Origin: a bacterium
GTDB taxonomy: Bacteria > Krumholzibacteriota > Krumholzibacteria > LZORAL124-64-63
Reading direction: 5' to 3'
NCBI GenBank assembly: GCA_021767885.1
Contig: JAASSM010000085.1
Span: 1 to 7,104 of the forward strand
Length of the DNA: 7,104 nucleotides
This document shows, piece by piece, positions 1-6,199 of the stretch (positions are counted from its first letter, which is position 1; every line of letters starts with the position of its first letter). The notes under the pieces are model-generated. The model was not told where the DNA came from, searched no databases, and saw nothing but the letters and a program-made list of their open reading frames with translations. A program made the translations under genes and the position numbers.

Positions 1-3000
1 ATCGATTTCTGGGACACCGCGGAGTACGTCACCGTCAGCCACATCGTCGGCGTGCCGCATCAGCCGGGCACGCCGCTCTACGTGCTGGTGGGGCGGGTCT
101 TCGACGTGTTGCTGGGCCAGCCGGACATCAGCGAGCCGTCCCACCGGTCGGCCTGGGCGGTCAACGTCATGTCGGCCGTCTTCAGCGCGCTGGCCGTGAT
201 GATGGTCTACCTGATCGTCGTGCGGGTGGCGCGGCGCAACGATCCGGACGCGGGCTGGCTCGCGCGGGCCGGCGGGCTGACCGGGGCCGTCTTCCTGCTC
301 TTCAGCGACACCTTCTGGAACAACGCCATCGAGGCCGAGGTCTACGGCCTCGCCGCGTTCATGATGACCATGCTGACGTGGCTGGCCCTGGTCTGGTACG
401 AGCATCGCCGCGAACCCCGCTCCAAGTGGGGCCTGCTGCTGCTCATCTACCTCTGCGGCCTGGGCGTGGGGTTCCATCTGGGGTCGCTCCTGGTGTTCCC
501 GGCGTTCTTCTATCTGGTCTGGATGTCCACCGACCGCCGGCTGCCGGTTCTGGACCTCACCCTGGTCGGCGTCGGCATCGCCCTCTTCCTGGCCTCGACC
601 ACCTACGTCACCGACCCCACCGTGCTGCTGACGCTGCTGATCCTCTACGCGGCGGGCTGCGTGCTGCGGGCCGCCTGGCCCCAGATCCTGCGCCTGAGTG
701 GCCGGAGCGATCCCGACGGCATGGTCTGGCGCCCCTTCGCGCTCTACGGCCTGCTGCTGTTCGTGGCGGGCCTCACCGTGCACATCGTGCTGATGATCCG
801 GGCCGGGGCGGTCCCCGAGCCGGCCATCAACCAGACCGTGCCCCGGGACTTCGCCACGCTGATGGACGTGCTCCGGCGCACCCAGTACCCGCCCATCAAT
901 CCGCTCGAGCGGCAGGCGGACCTGGGTTTCCAGTTCGGCTACTACTGGGAGTTCTTCCTGCGCCAGTTCTCCTTCCTGCCGCAGACCGACGGCAGCACGC
1001 TCAACCGCTTCGCCGACCGCGCCTCGGTGCTGCTGCTGCCGCTGGGCCTGGCGGTGATCGGGATGCTGCACACCGCGGTGCGCACGCGGCCGCTGGTCTG
1101 GCTGCTGGTCCTCGGCTACCTGATCAACGCCGATGGGCTGACCCTCTACCTGAACTTCACCGACCACGAGGTCCGTGAGCGCGACTACTTCTACTTCGCG
1201 GCCTTCCTCTACACCGCCGTCTTCAGCGGCCTGGGCGCCGCCGCCCTCCTGCGCTGGACCAGCGGACCGCTCGGGCCATCCCTCGGGGCGCTGGAGCGGG
1301 CCGCCATGAACTGGCCTGCGGGCCGTCCCTTCCATCCGCTGGGGTTCGTCTTCAAGGTCACCTTCGCGCTGGCGGTGGCCGTGGTGGGCATGGCCCTGCT
1401 CCCCGACGCGGCGCAGACCCGCTGGGCCGCGCTCTTCGTCTTCGGCGGACTGTTCCTGGGACTGGGACTGTCGCCCTGGGTCCGCAGCCTGGCCCGGACC
1501 GACGACGAACCGCCACCGGCCTGGAATGCCCGGTCCTGGCCCTGGCGGGTGGGGATGGGGGCGGCGCTGGCCGTGCTGGTCCTCGCCGGCCTCGGCGTGG
1601 TCGTCGTGATCAGCGGCGGCGGCGATCCGGTCTTCGCCGGCGTCCTCTACCTCTTCACCTTCGGCGGCCTCTTCCTCGGGTACGGCGAGCGGCGGGACGG
1701 CCCCCGCGAGCTGCCCGCGCCGCAGTGGCCGCAGCCGGTGCGGGCGGACTGGCTGAGCACGGTGGCGGCGGTGGCCATCATCGGCCTGGCGTCCCTGCCC
1801 GCCATCGGTGCGCTGGACGCCCGCTGGCACGACAAGTGGTTCACCCATGATCGCAGCGAGAATCGCATCGCCTACGAGTACGCCTACAACATCCTGGCCG
1901 GCCTGGACGAGAACGCCATCGTCTTCACCAACGGTGACAACGACACCTTCCCCATCTGGTACCTGCAGGAGGTGGAGCGCTTCCGTCGCGACGTCTCGGT
2001 GGTCAACCTCTCGCTGGTGAACCTCGGGTGGTACGTCAAGCAGCTCAAGCGCTTCGATCCGCCGGTGCCCATGACCTACACCGACGCGGAGATCGACCAG
2101 CTCCGCCCGGTGGGGTACCGGGATCCGGAGACCGGCGAGCTGGTGGTGGTGATGGTGCGAGAGTACGTGGTCAAGGACATCATCGACGCCAACCGGACCA
2201 GCGAGGATCCCCGGCCGGTGTTCTTCGCGGTCACCATCCCGCGGGAGAACATGGAGCGCTATCATGCCTTCCTGCAGATGGAGGGCCTGGCCTACCGGCT
2301 GACGGAGCAGCGTTCGCCCGATGGCATCCCCGAGACCGACCCGGACCGCCTGCTGGCCAACGTCTACGGCGCCTACAAGTTCGACGCCCTGACCACCGGC
2401 GATACCCGGGCGCGCAAGCAGCGCTTCGATCAGATGGCCGGCTGGAGCGGGGATCGCCCCCGCCACGAGCGCCTGACCGCGGTGGACGAGCCGCTGCCCG
2501 TGGATTACTGGGAGCTCCTCGAGCTGATGGGCCAGCGCCGCGACGACGTCTACATCGACGGGGACACCGCCAACCTGCTGGGCAACTACCCCGCCTCCAT
2601 CGCCCGCGCCGGCTTCCGCTACCTGGCCAGCGCCGAGGAGTTGCGCCTTGAGGACGGCAGCTTCGGCACCAGCGACGAAGAGCTCTACGACCACTACACC
2701 GCCATGGCCCTGCTGTGCTACGAGACCGCCCTGCGCCTGGATCCCACCAACGCGCTCGTGGCCGCCGGCTATTACCCCTCGCTGCTCATCGAGCGTGGCC
2801 AGACGGAGCGGGCCCTGACGTACCTGGAGACCATCCACGGGCGCATGGAGTCCGACCTCGAGCAGTCCGCGGTGCTCAACGGCATGCGTGGCCTGGTCAC
2901 CATCGGCCGCGAGGACCAGGCCATCGGCTGGCTCGAGCGGCGCCTCGCCGCCGAACCCGGATGGCGGCTCGGCTACGAGCTGCTCATCCGCATCCACGAG

Positions 3001-3198
3001 TCCCTGGGCAACGTCACCGAGGCCGTGGCCGTGGCCGATCTCTACCGCGAGCGCAACGGCCAGGACGATCCCCTGCTGCGCCAGATGGTGGACGACCTCC
3101 GCGACCGTGCGCGGCAGGAGGAACAGCGCCGCCTGCGCCAGCAGCTCGAGGAGCGGGGCGCCCTGCCGCAGGAGCAGCGACCGGAGGAACCGCGATGA
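1..3198 (+). CDS. DUF2723 (GT117-type) polytopic membrane glycosyltransferase with C-terminal TPR-like region, 5' partial
   Basis: Putative membrane glycosyltransferase of the DUF2723 family, which CAZy groups as GT117; GT-C-like enzymes generally use lipid-phosphate sugars at the outer face of the membrane. The frame is open from base 1, giving 1065 visible residues (numbered here from base 1). The true start lies upstream: residues 2-9 (DFWDTAEY) and 20-25 (HQPGTP) match the conserved N-terminal family block, so a start at the GTG at 52 would cut through it. Further family marks are EAEVY at about 111-115 and VRERDYF at 391-397. Hydrophobic segments cluster at about 51-77, 89-133, 143-175, 183-270, 342-376, 397-420 and 454-605. 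A soluble region then begins, with NGDNDTFP at 644-651 followed by a conserved-looking stretch to about 680. Helical TPR-like pairs lie at about 899-950 and 968-1020, and a Gln/Glu/Arg-rich tail at 1034-1065. The stop overlaps the next gene's start. The family call is firm; substrate and acceptor are unknown. Confidence 0.88.
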   Translation: MDFWDTAEYVTVSHIVGVPHQPGTPLYVLVGRVFDVLLGQPDISEPSHRSAWAVNVMSAVFSALAVMMVYLIVVRVARRNDPDAGWLARAGGLTGAVFLLFSDTFWNNAIEAEVYGLAAFMMTMLTWLALVWYEHRREPRSKWGLLLLIYLCGLGVGFHLGSLLVFPAFFYLVWMSTDRRLPVLDLTLVGVGIALFLASTTYVTDPTVLLTLLILYAAGCVLRAAWPQILRLSGRSDPDGMVWRPFALYGLLLFVAGLTVHIVLMIRAGAVPEPAINQTVPRDFATLMDVLRRTQYPPINPLERQADLGFQFGYYWEFFLRQFSFLPQTDGSTLNRFADRASVLLLPLGLAVIGMLHTAVRTRPLVWLLVLGYLINADGLTLYLNFTDHEVRERDYFYFAAFLYTAVFSGLGAAALLRWTSGPLGPSLGALERAAMNWPAGRPFHPLGFVFKVTFALAVAVVGMALLPDAAQTRWAALFVFGGLFLGLGLSPWVRSLARTDDEPPPAWNARSWPWRVGMGAALAVLVLAGLGVVVVISGGGDPVFAGVLYLFTFGGLFLGYGERRDGPRELPAPQWPQPVRADWLSTVAAVAIIGLASLPAIGALDARWHDKWFTHDRSENRIAYEYAYNILAGLDENAIVFTNGDNDTFPIWYLQEVERFRRDVSVVNLSLVNLGWYVKQLKRFDPPVPMTYTDAEIDQLRPVGYRDPETGELVVVMVREYVVKDIIDANRTSEDPRPVFFAVTIPRENMERYHAFLQMEGLAYRLTEQRSPDGIPETDPDRLLANVYGAYKFDALTTGDTRARKQRFDQMAGWSGDRPRHERLTAVDEPLPVDYWELLELMGQRRDDVYIDGDTANLLGNYPASIARAGFRYLASAEELRLEDGSFGTSDEELYDHYTAMALLCYETALRLDPTNALVAAGYYPSLLIERGQTERALTYLETIHGRMESDLEQSAVLNGMRGLVTIGREDQAIGWLERRLAAEPGWRLGYELLIRIHESLGNVTEAVAVADLYRERNGQDDPLLRQMVDDLRDRARQEEQRRLRQQLEERGALPQEQRPEEPR
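3183..3187 (+). promoter_or_regulatory. Ribosome binding site fixing the epimerase start
   Basis: GGAGG lies 7 bases before the ATG at 3195, inside the last codons of the upstream gene. The downstream reading frame is open far upstream of 3195 (back to at least 2715), so this site, together with the ATGA junction, decides the start. Confidence 0.75.
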
Positions 3199-4259
3199 GC
3201 GAGGCCCGGCCTGACGGTGGCCTGGACTGGACCGGCCTGCGGCAGCAGCTCCCGGAGGCCGTCGACGTCCTGCTCGCGCCGGCCACGCCGGTGGTGGTGA
3301 CCGGCTGCGCCGGCTTCATCGGCAGCCATCTGAGCGAGGCGCTGCTGGCCCTGGGTTGCCGCGTCACGGGCGTGGACAGCCTCACCGACTACTACGATCC
3401 CGACCAGAAGCGCGCCAACCTGGCGCGATGCCGGGAGCATCCGGAGTTCCGCTTCCAGGAGCAGGACCTCAACGACCTCGACGCGGTGGCGCTGCTGCGC
3501 GGCGCCCGTGCGGTCTTCCACCTGGCCGCCCAGGCGGGCGTGCGGGCGAGCTGGGGCGGCGAGTTCACCCGCTACCTGGACTGGAACGTCCTGGCCACGC
3601 AGCGGCTGCTGGAGGCCGCCCGGCAGCCGGAGGTGAGCGGATCCCTCGCCCGCCTGGTGTACAGCTCCAGCAGCTCGGTGTACGGCGACCAGCCCCGGTA
3701 CCCCGTCACCGAGGACGACCTGCCCATGCCCCGCTCGCCCTATGGCGTCAGCAAGCTCGCCGCCGAGCACCTCTGCGTCCTCTACGGCGAGAACTACGGG
3801 GTGCCCACCAGCAGCCTGCGCTACTTCACCGTCTACGGCCCCCGGCAGCGCCCGGACATGGCCTTCCGCAAGTTCCTGGATGCCGCCCTCGATGGCCGCC
3901 CGTTCGCCGTCTACGGCGATGGCCGCCAGACCCGCGACTTCACCTTCGTGGCCGACGCCGTGCGCGCCAACCTGCTGTCCACGGCCGCGCCCGGGACCGC
4001 CGCGGTCTTCAACGTGGGGGGAGGCGCCCGCGTCTCCCTGCGCGAGGCGCTGGACCTGCTCACCGCGGAACTGGCCGGTCTGGCGCCGGACTGCCGGCCG
4101 TCGGTGACCTACGAGGAGACCGCCCGGGGCGACGTGCGCCACACCTATGCCGATCGCAGCCGCGTGGAGGTGGCGGTGGGCTACGCGCCGCGCGTGGCGC
4201 TGGCCGAGGGACTGGCCCGCGAGGCGGCCTGGGCCGTGGCCCGGAGGCGGTCGTCATGA
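3195..4259 (+). CDS. NAD-dependent nucleotide-sugar epimerase (extended SDR; UDP-glucose / UDP-glucuronate 4-epimerase-like)
   Basis: A 354-residue cytoplasmic enzyme of the extended short-chain dehydrogenase/reductase family, expected to interconvert UDP-sugars by NAD-assisted C4 epimerisation. The Rossmann NAD-binding motif GCAGFIG is at residues 37-43, with an acidic residue (D61) at the end of the second strand. The block DYYDPDQKRANL at 65-76 resembles UDP-glucuronate 4-epimerases. HLAAQAGVR (109-117) and YSSSSSVYG (156-164) follow, then the catalytic Y183-x-x-x-K187 pair. By alignment to E. coli GalE, S159 is the likely catalytic serine. RYFTVYGPRQRPDMA at 209-223 and GDGRQTRDFTFV at 241-252 are further family marks. 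The fold starts near residue 32, leaving an extension of about 30 residues. The ATG overlaps the previous stop (ATGA) and follows a GGAGG site. The epimerase call is strong; glucose/galactose versus glucuronate/galacturonate substrate is not resolved by sequence reading. Confidence 0.9.
   Translation: MSEARPDGGLDWTGLRQQLPEAVDVLLAPATPVVVTGCAGFIGSHLSEALLALGCRVTGVDSLTDYYDPDQKRANLARCREHPEFRFQEQDLNDLDAVALLRGARAVFHLAAQAGVRASWGGEFTRYLDWNVLATQRLLEAARQPEVSGSLARLVYSSSSSVYGDQPRYPVTEDDLPMPRSPYGVSKLAAEHLCVLYGENYGVPTSSLRYFTVYGPRQRPDMAFRKFLDAALDGRPFAVYGDGRQTRDFTFVADAVRANLLSTAAPGTAAVFNVGGGARVSLREALDLLTAELAGLAPDCRPSVTYEETARGDVRHTYADRSRVEVAVGYAPRVALAEGLAREAAWAVARRRSS
4243..4247 (+). promoter_or_regulatory. Ribosome binding site fixing the start of the DPM1-like GT2 gene
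   Basis: GGAGG lies 8 bases before the ATG at 4256, within the end of the epimerase gene. The frame of the downstream gene is open well upstream (to about 3356), so this site and the ATGA overlap identify the real start. The GT2 fold begins about ten residues after it. Confidence 0.72.
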
Positions 4260-5200
4260 GCGGTGCGCAGCCGCCTACCTGCGACCTCTCGGTGGTGGTG
4301 CCGGCGCTGGACGAGGCGGATTCCCTGCCCGAGCTCGCCGACCGCGTGCGGGCCGTGTGCGACGGACGCGGCCTGGACTGGGAACTCCTGGTCGTCGACG
4401 ACGGATCCCGCGACGCCACCTGGGAGACCGTGGCCGGTCTGCACGACCAGGATCCTCGGATCCGGGGCCTGCGCTTCGCCCGCAACTACGGCAAGGCCGC
4501 GGCCCTGGCCGCGGGCTTCGCGGCGGCCGGCGGGGGCATCATCGTCACCATGGATGCCGACCTGCAGGACGACCCCGACGAGATCCCCGGCCTGATCGAC
4601 CGCCTGGACGAGGGCTGGGATCTGGTCTCCGGCTGGAAGCAGCGCCGGCAGGACTCCTGGCTGAAGAACAACTCGAGCAAGGTCTTCAACTGGGCGGTGG
4701 GCCGGATGTGCGGCCTGCGGCTGCACGACTTCAACTGCGGCCTGAAGGCCTACCGGCGGGAGGTCACCGAGCGCGTGCGGCTCTACGGCGAGCTGCATCG
4801 CTACGTGCCCGCCCTGGCCCACCTGGACGGCTTCCGGGTCACCGAGCAGCGGGTCAAGCATCACCGGCGCAAGCACGGCGTCACCAAGTACGGCTGGTCG
4901 CGCTTCATCAACGGGTTCCTGGATCTGCTGACGGTGCATTTCCTCTACGCGCGGCGCACCTCGCCGCTGCACTTCTTCGGCCGCCTGGGGGCGGCCTTCG
5001 GCGGCGTGGGCGGCCTGATCCTGCTCTACTTCCTGGGCTGGTGGCTGGTGGGCAATCCCCTGCGCGTGCGGCCGATCATGATCCTGGGCCTGATCCTGGT
5101 GGTGGTGGCGGTCCAGTTCATCAGCCTGGGCCTGATCGCCGAGCTGGTGGTGGCCGGACGCCATCCGGAAGCGAGCTATCGTGTCGCCGACCGCCGCTAG
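4256..5200 (+). CDS. GT2 family polyprenyl-phosphate glycosyltransferase (DPM1/ArnC-like) with two C-terminal membrane helices
   Basis: A 314-residue inverting GT-A enzyme predicted to transfer a sugar from a nucleotide donor to a polyprenyl phosphate at the cytoplasmic face of the membrane. The fold opens with LSVVVPALDEADSL (11-24). VVDDGSRDAT (46-55) is the nucleotide-binding acidic motif, RNYGKAAALAAG (76-87) follows, and DADLQDDP (100-107) carries the metal-binding Asp residues. DFNCGLKAYRR (158-168) and the basic VKHHRRKHGVTKYGWSRF (200-217) are typical of the DPM1/ArnC/GtrB group. Two hydrophobic segments, about 245-265 and 273-299, form a C-terminal membrane anchor as in bacterial GtrB/ArnC-type members. 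The start overlaps the epimerase stop (ATGA), implying coupled translation and a shared pathway. The specific sugar (glucose, mannose or an epimerase product) cannot be told. No key residue appears to be missing. Confidence 0.9.
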   Translation: MSGAQPPTCDLSVVVPALDEADSLPELADRVRAVCDGRGLDWELLVVDDGSRDATWETVAGLHDQDPRIRGLRFARNYGKAAALAAGFAAAGGGIIVTMDADLQDDPDEIPGLIDRLDEGWDLVSGWKQRRQDSWLKNNSSKVFNWAVGRMCGLRLHDFNCGLKAYRREVTERVRLYGELHRYVPALAHLDGFRVTEQRVKHHRRKHGVTKYGWSRFINGFLDLLTVHFLYARRTSPLHFFGRLGAAFGGVGGLILLYFLGWWLVGNPLRVRPIMILGLILVVVAVQFISLGLIAELVVAGRHPEASYRVADRR

Positions 5201-6146
5201 CGCGGCCGCCGATCTGCCCTCGCTCTGCGTCGTGGTGGTCAACTGGAATGGCCGCGGGGTGCTCGAGGACTGCCTGCGGTCGCTGGCGGAATGCGGCTAC
5301 CCGGGGCTGCGCGTCATCCTGGTCGACAACGCCTCCAGCGACAACTCCGTGGCCTGGACCCGGCGCCGCTACCCGCAGGTGGAGGTCCTGGTCGCGGAGG
5401 AGAATCTCCGCTGGGCCGGGGGCAACAACCTGGCCCTGGCCGAGCTGGCGGCCGCGGGCTGGCCCGAGGATCAGGTCCTGCTCCTGAACAACGACACCGT
5501 GGTGCCCGAGGGTTCGCTGGAGCGGCTGACCGCGGCCCTGGCGGCCACGCCGGCGGCCTGGGCTGCCACGCCACGCATCGTCTACGCCAGCGATCCGGCC
5601 CGGGCCTGGTACGACGGCGGGCTGGTCGGCACCTGGACCGGCTGGGTCCGCCATGCGGGCATCCGGCGCCTCACCGGCCGGCTGCCCGCGGCGAACCGCC
5701 CGGTGGAGTACGGCACCGGCTGCGCCCTGCTGCTGTCGCGCCGGGCGCTGCAGCGATGCGGCCTCCTGGACACGGCCTACCATTTCTACGGCGAGGATGC
5801 CGATTACTGCCTGCGGCTGCGGGCGGCGGGAGGTCAGGTGCTGCACGTGCCGCGCGCTGTGATCCTGCACAAGGTCAGCGTCAGCCTCGGCGTCAGCAGC
5901 CCGCGCAAGCTGTACCTGCGGAGCCGGTCCCACGTCCGCCTCCTGCGGCGGCACTGGCCCCGGCGCCGCTGGCCCGTCCTGCTGCCGGCCCAGGCCGGGT
6001 ACTTCGCCGCCCATGCCGCGTGGCATCTGTGGCACGGCCGTCCGGGGGCCGCCATGGGCCTGCTGCAGGGCGCGCTGGACGAGTGGCGCGGCCGCCCGCT
6101 CCCGCCGCCAGCGGTGGACACCTCGGCGTCCTCGGTGCTACCCTGA
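5181..6146 (+). CDS. GT2 family glycosyltransferase (rhamnosyltransferase-like, cytoplasmic)
   Basis: A 321-residue GT-A enzyme that would transfer a sugar from a nucleotide donor to a growing glycan. VVVVNWNG (17-24) opens the fold. VDNASSDNS (48-56) is the nucleotide-binding motif, ENLRWAGGNN (74-83) follows, and LLLNNDT (100-106) holds the DxD-equivalent metal site. EYGTGCALLLSRRAL (176-190) and FYGEDADYCLRLR (202-214) are the acceptor-side blocks with the ED pair expected to include the catalytic base. The C-terminal part, about 240-321, is Arg/Trp-rich and may associate with the membrane, but I see no clear membrane helix. The start is GTG at 5181, overlapping the previous gene by 20 bases; a TGA in the same frame at 5133-5135 with no ATG, GTG or TTG between leaves it as the first possible start. 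The ribosome binding site is weak (GGAAG at 5167-5171). Rhamnose specificity is only a family label. Confidence 0.87.
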   Translation: MSPTAASAAADLPSLCVVVVNWNGRGVLEDCLRSLAECGYPGLRVILVDNASSDNSVAWTRRRYPQVEVLVAEENLRWAGGNNLALAELAAAGWPEDQVLLLNNDTVVPEGSLERLTAALAATPAAWAATPRIVYASDPARAWYDGGLVGTWTGWVRHAGIRRLTGRLPAANRPVEYGTGCALLLSRRALQRCGLLDTAYHFYGEDADYCLRLRAAGGQVLHVPRAVILHKVSVSLGVSSPRKLYLRSRSHVRLLRRHWPRRRWPVLLPAQAGYFAAHAAWHLWHGRPGAAMGLLQGALDEWRGRPLPPPAVDTSASSVLP

Positions 6147-6199
6147 TCCCCGGTCCTGTGCCCGGTCCCGGCGCGCCCGTGCGCGCGGAAGGAGTTCCA
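6147..6199 (+). other. 53-base intergenic leader with a GC-rich inverted repeat
   Basis: This is the only non-coding gap in the window. It contains the direct repeat CCCGGTCC at 6149-6156 and 6161-6168. A perfect inverted repeat GCGCGC (6171-6176 and 6181-6186) with a 4-base loop lies directly against the ribosome binding site. There is no T-tract, so it does not look like an intrinsic terminator, and I see no convincing -10/-35 pair. In DNA this rich in G and C such repeats can arise by chance, so a role in limiting translation of the next gene is speculative. Confidence 0.35.
6187..6194 (+). promoter_or_regulatory. Strong ribosome binding site selecting a TTG start
   Basis: GGAAGGAG sits 5 bases upstream of the TTG at 6200. 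The next in-frame ATG, at 6296 (residue 33), has no purine-rich site before it. The site therefore favours TTG initiation. It is the best Shine-Dalgarno match among the four gene starts visible here. Confidence 0.75.

Noticed and set aside
2140..2160. GGT-rich short tandem stretch, possible microsatellite.
   Set aside because: It encodes a run of Val residues in frame in the first gene and is explained by codon choice.
2715..3194. Upstream extension of the epimerase frame by 160 codons.
   Set aside because: This stretch is the out-of-frame reading of the TPR-like region of the first gene, Arg/Pro/Gly-rich and without motifs. The ATG at 3195 with its GGAGG site is the supported start.
3356..4255. 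Upstream extension of the DPM1-like GT2 frame by 300 codons, which would give a 614-residue protein.
   Set aside because: It is an Arg/Pro/Gly-rich shadow of the epimerase. The GT2 fold starts right after the ATG at 4256.
3042..5242. Minus-strand open frames of 366 and 353 codons across the epimerase and DPM1-like genes.
   Set aside because: They mirror well-supported plus-strand genes, show no motifs, and have composition typical of reverse-strand readings of high-GC codons.
6171..6186. GCGCGC inverted repeat as an intrinsic terminator after the fourth gene.
   Set aside because: The stem is only 6 bp with no T-run, and it abuts the ribosome binding site of the next gene, so termination here is unlikely.
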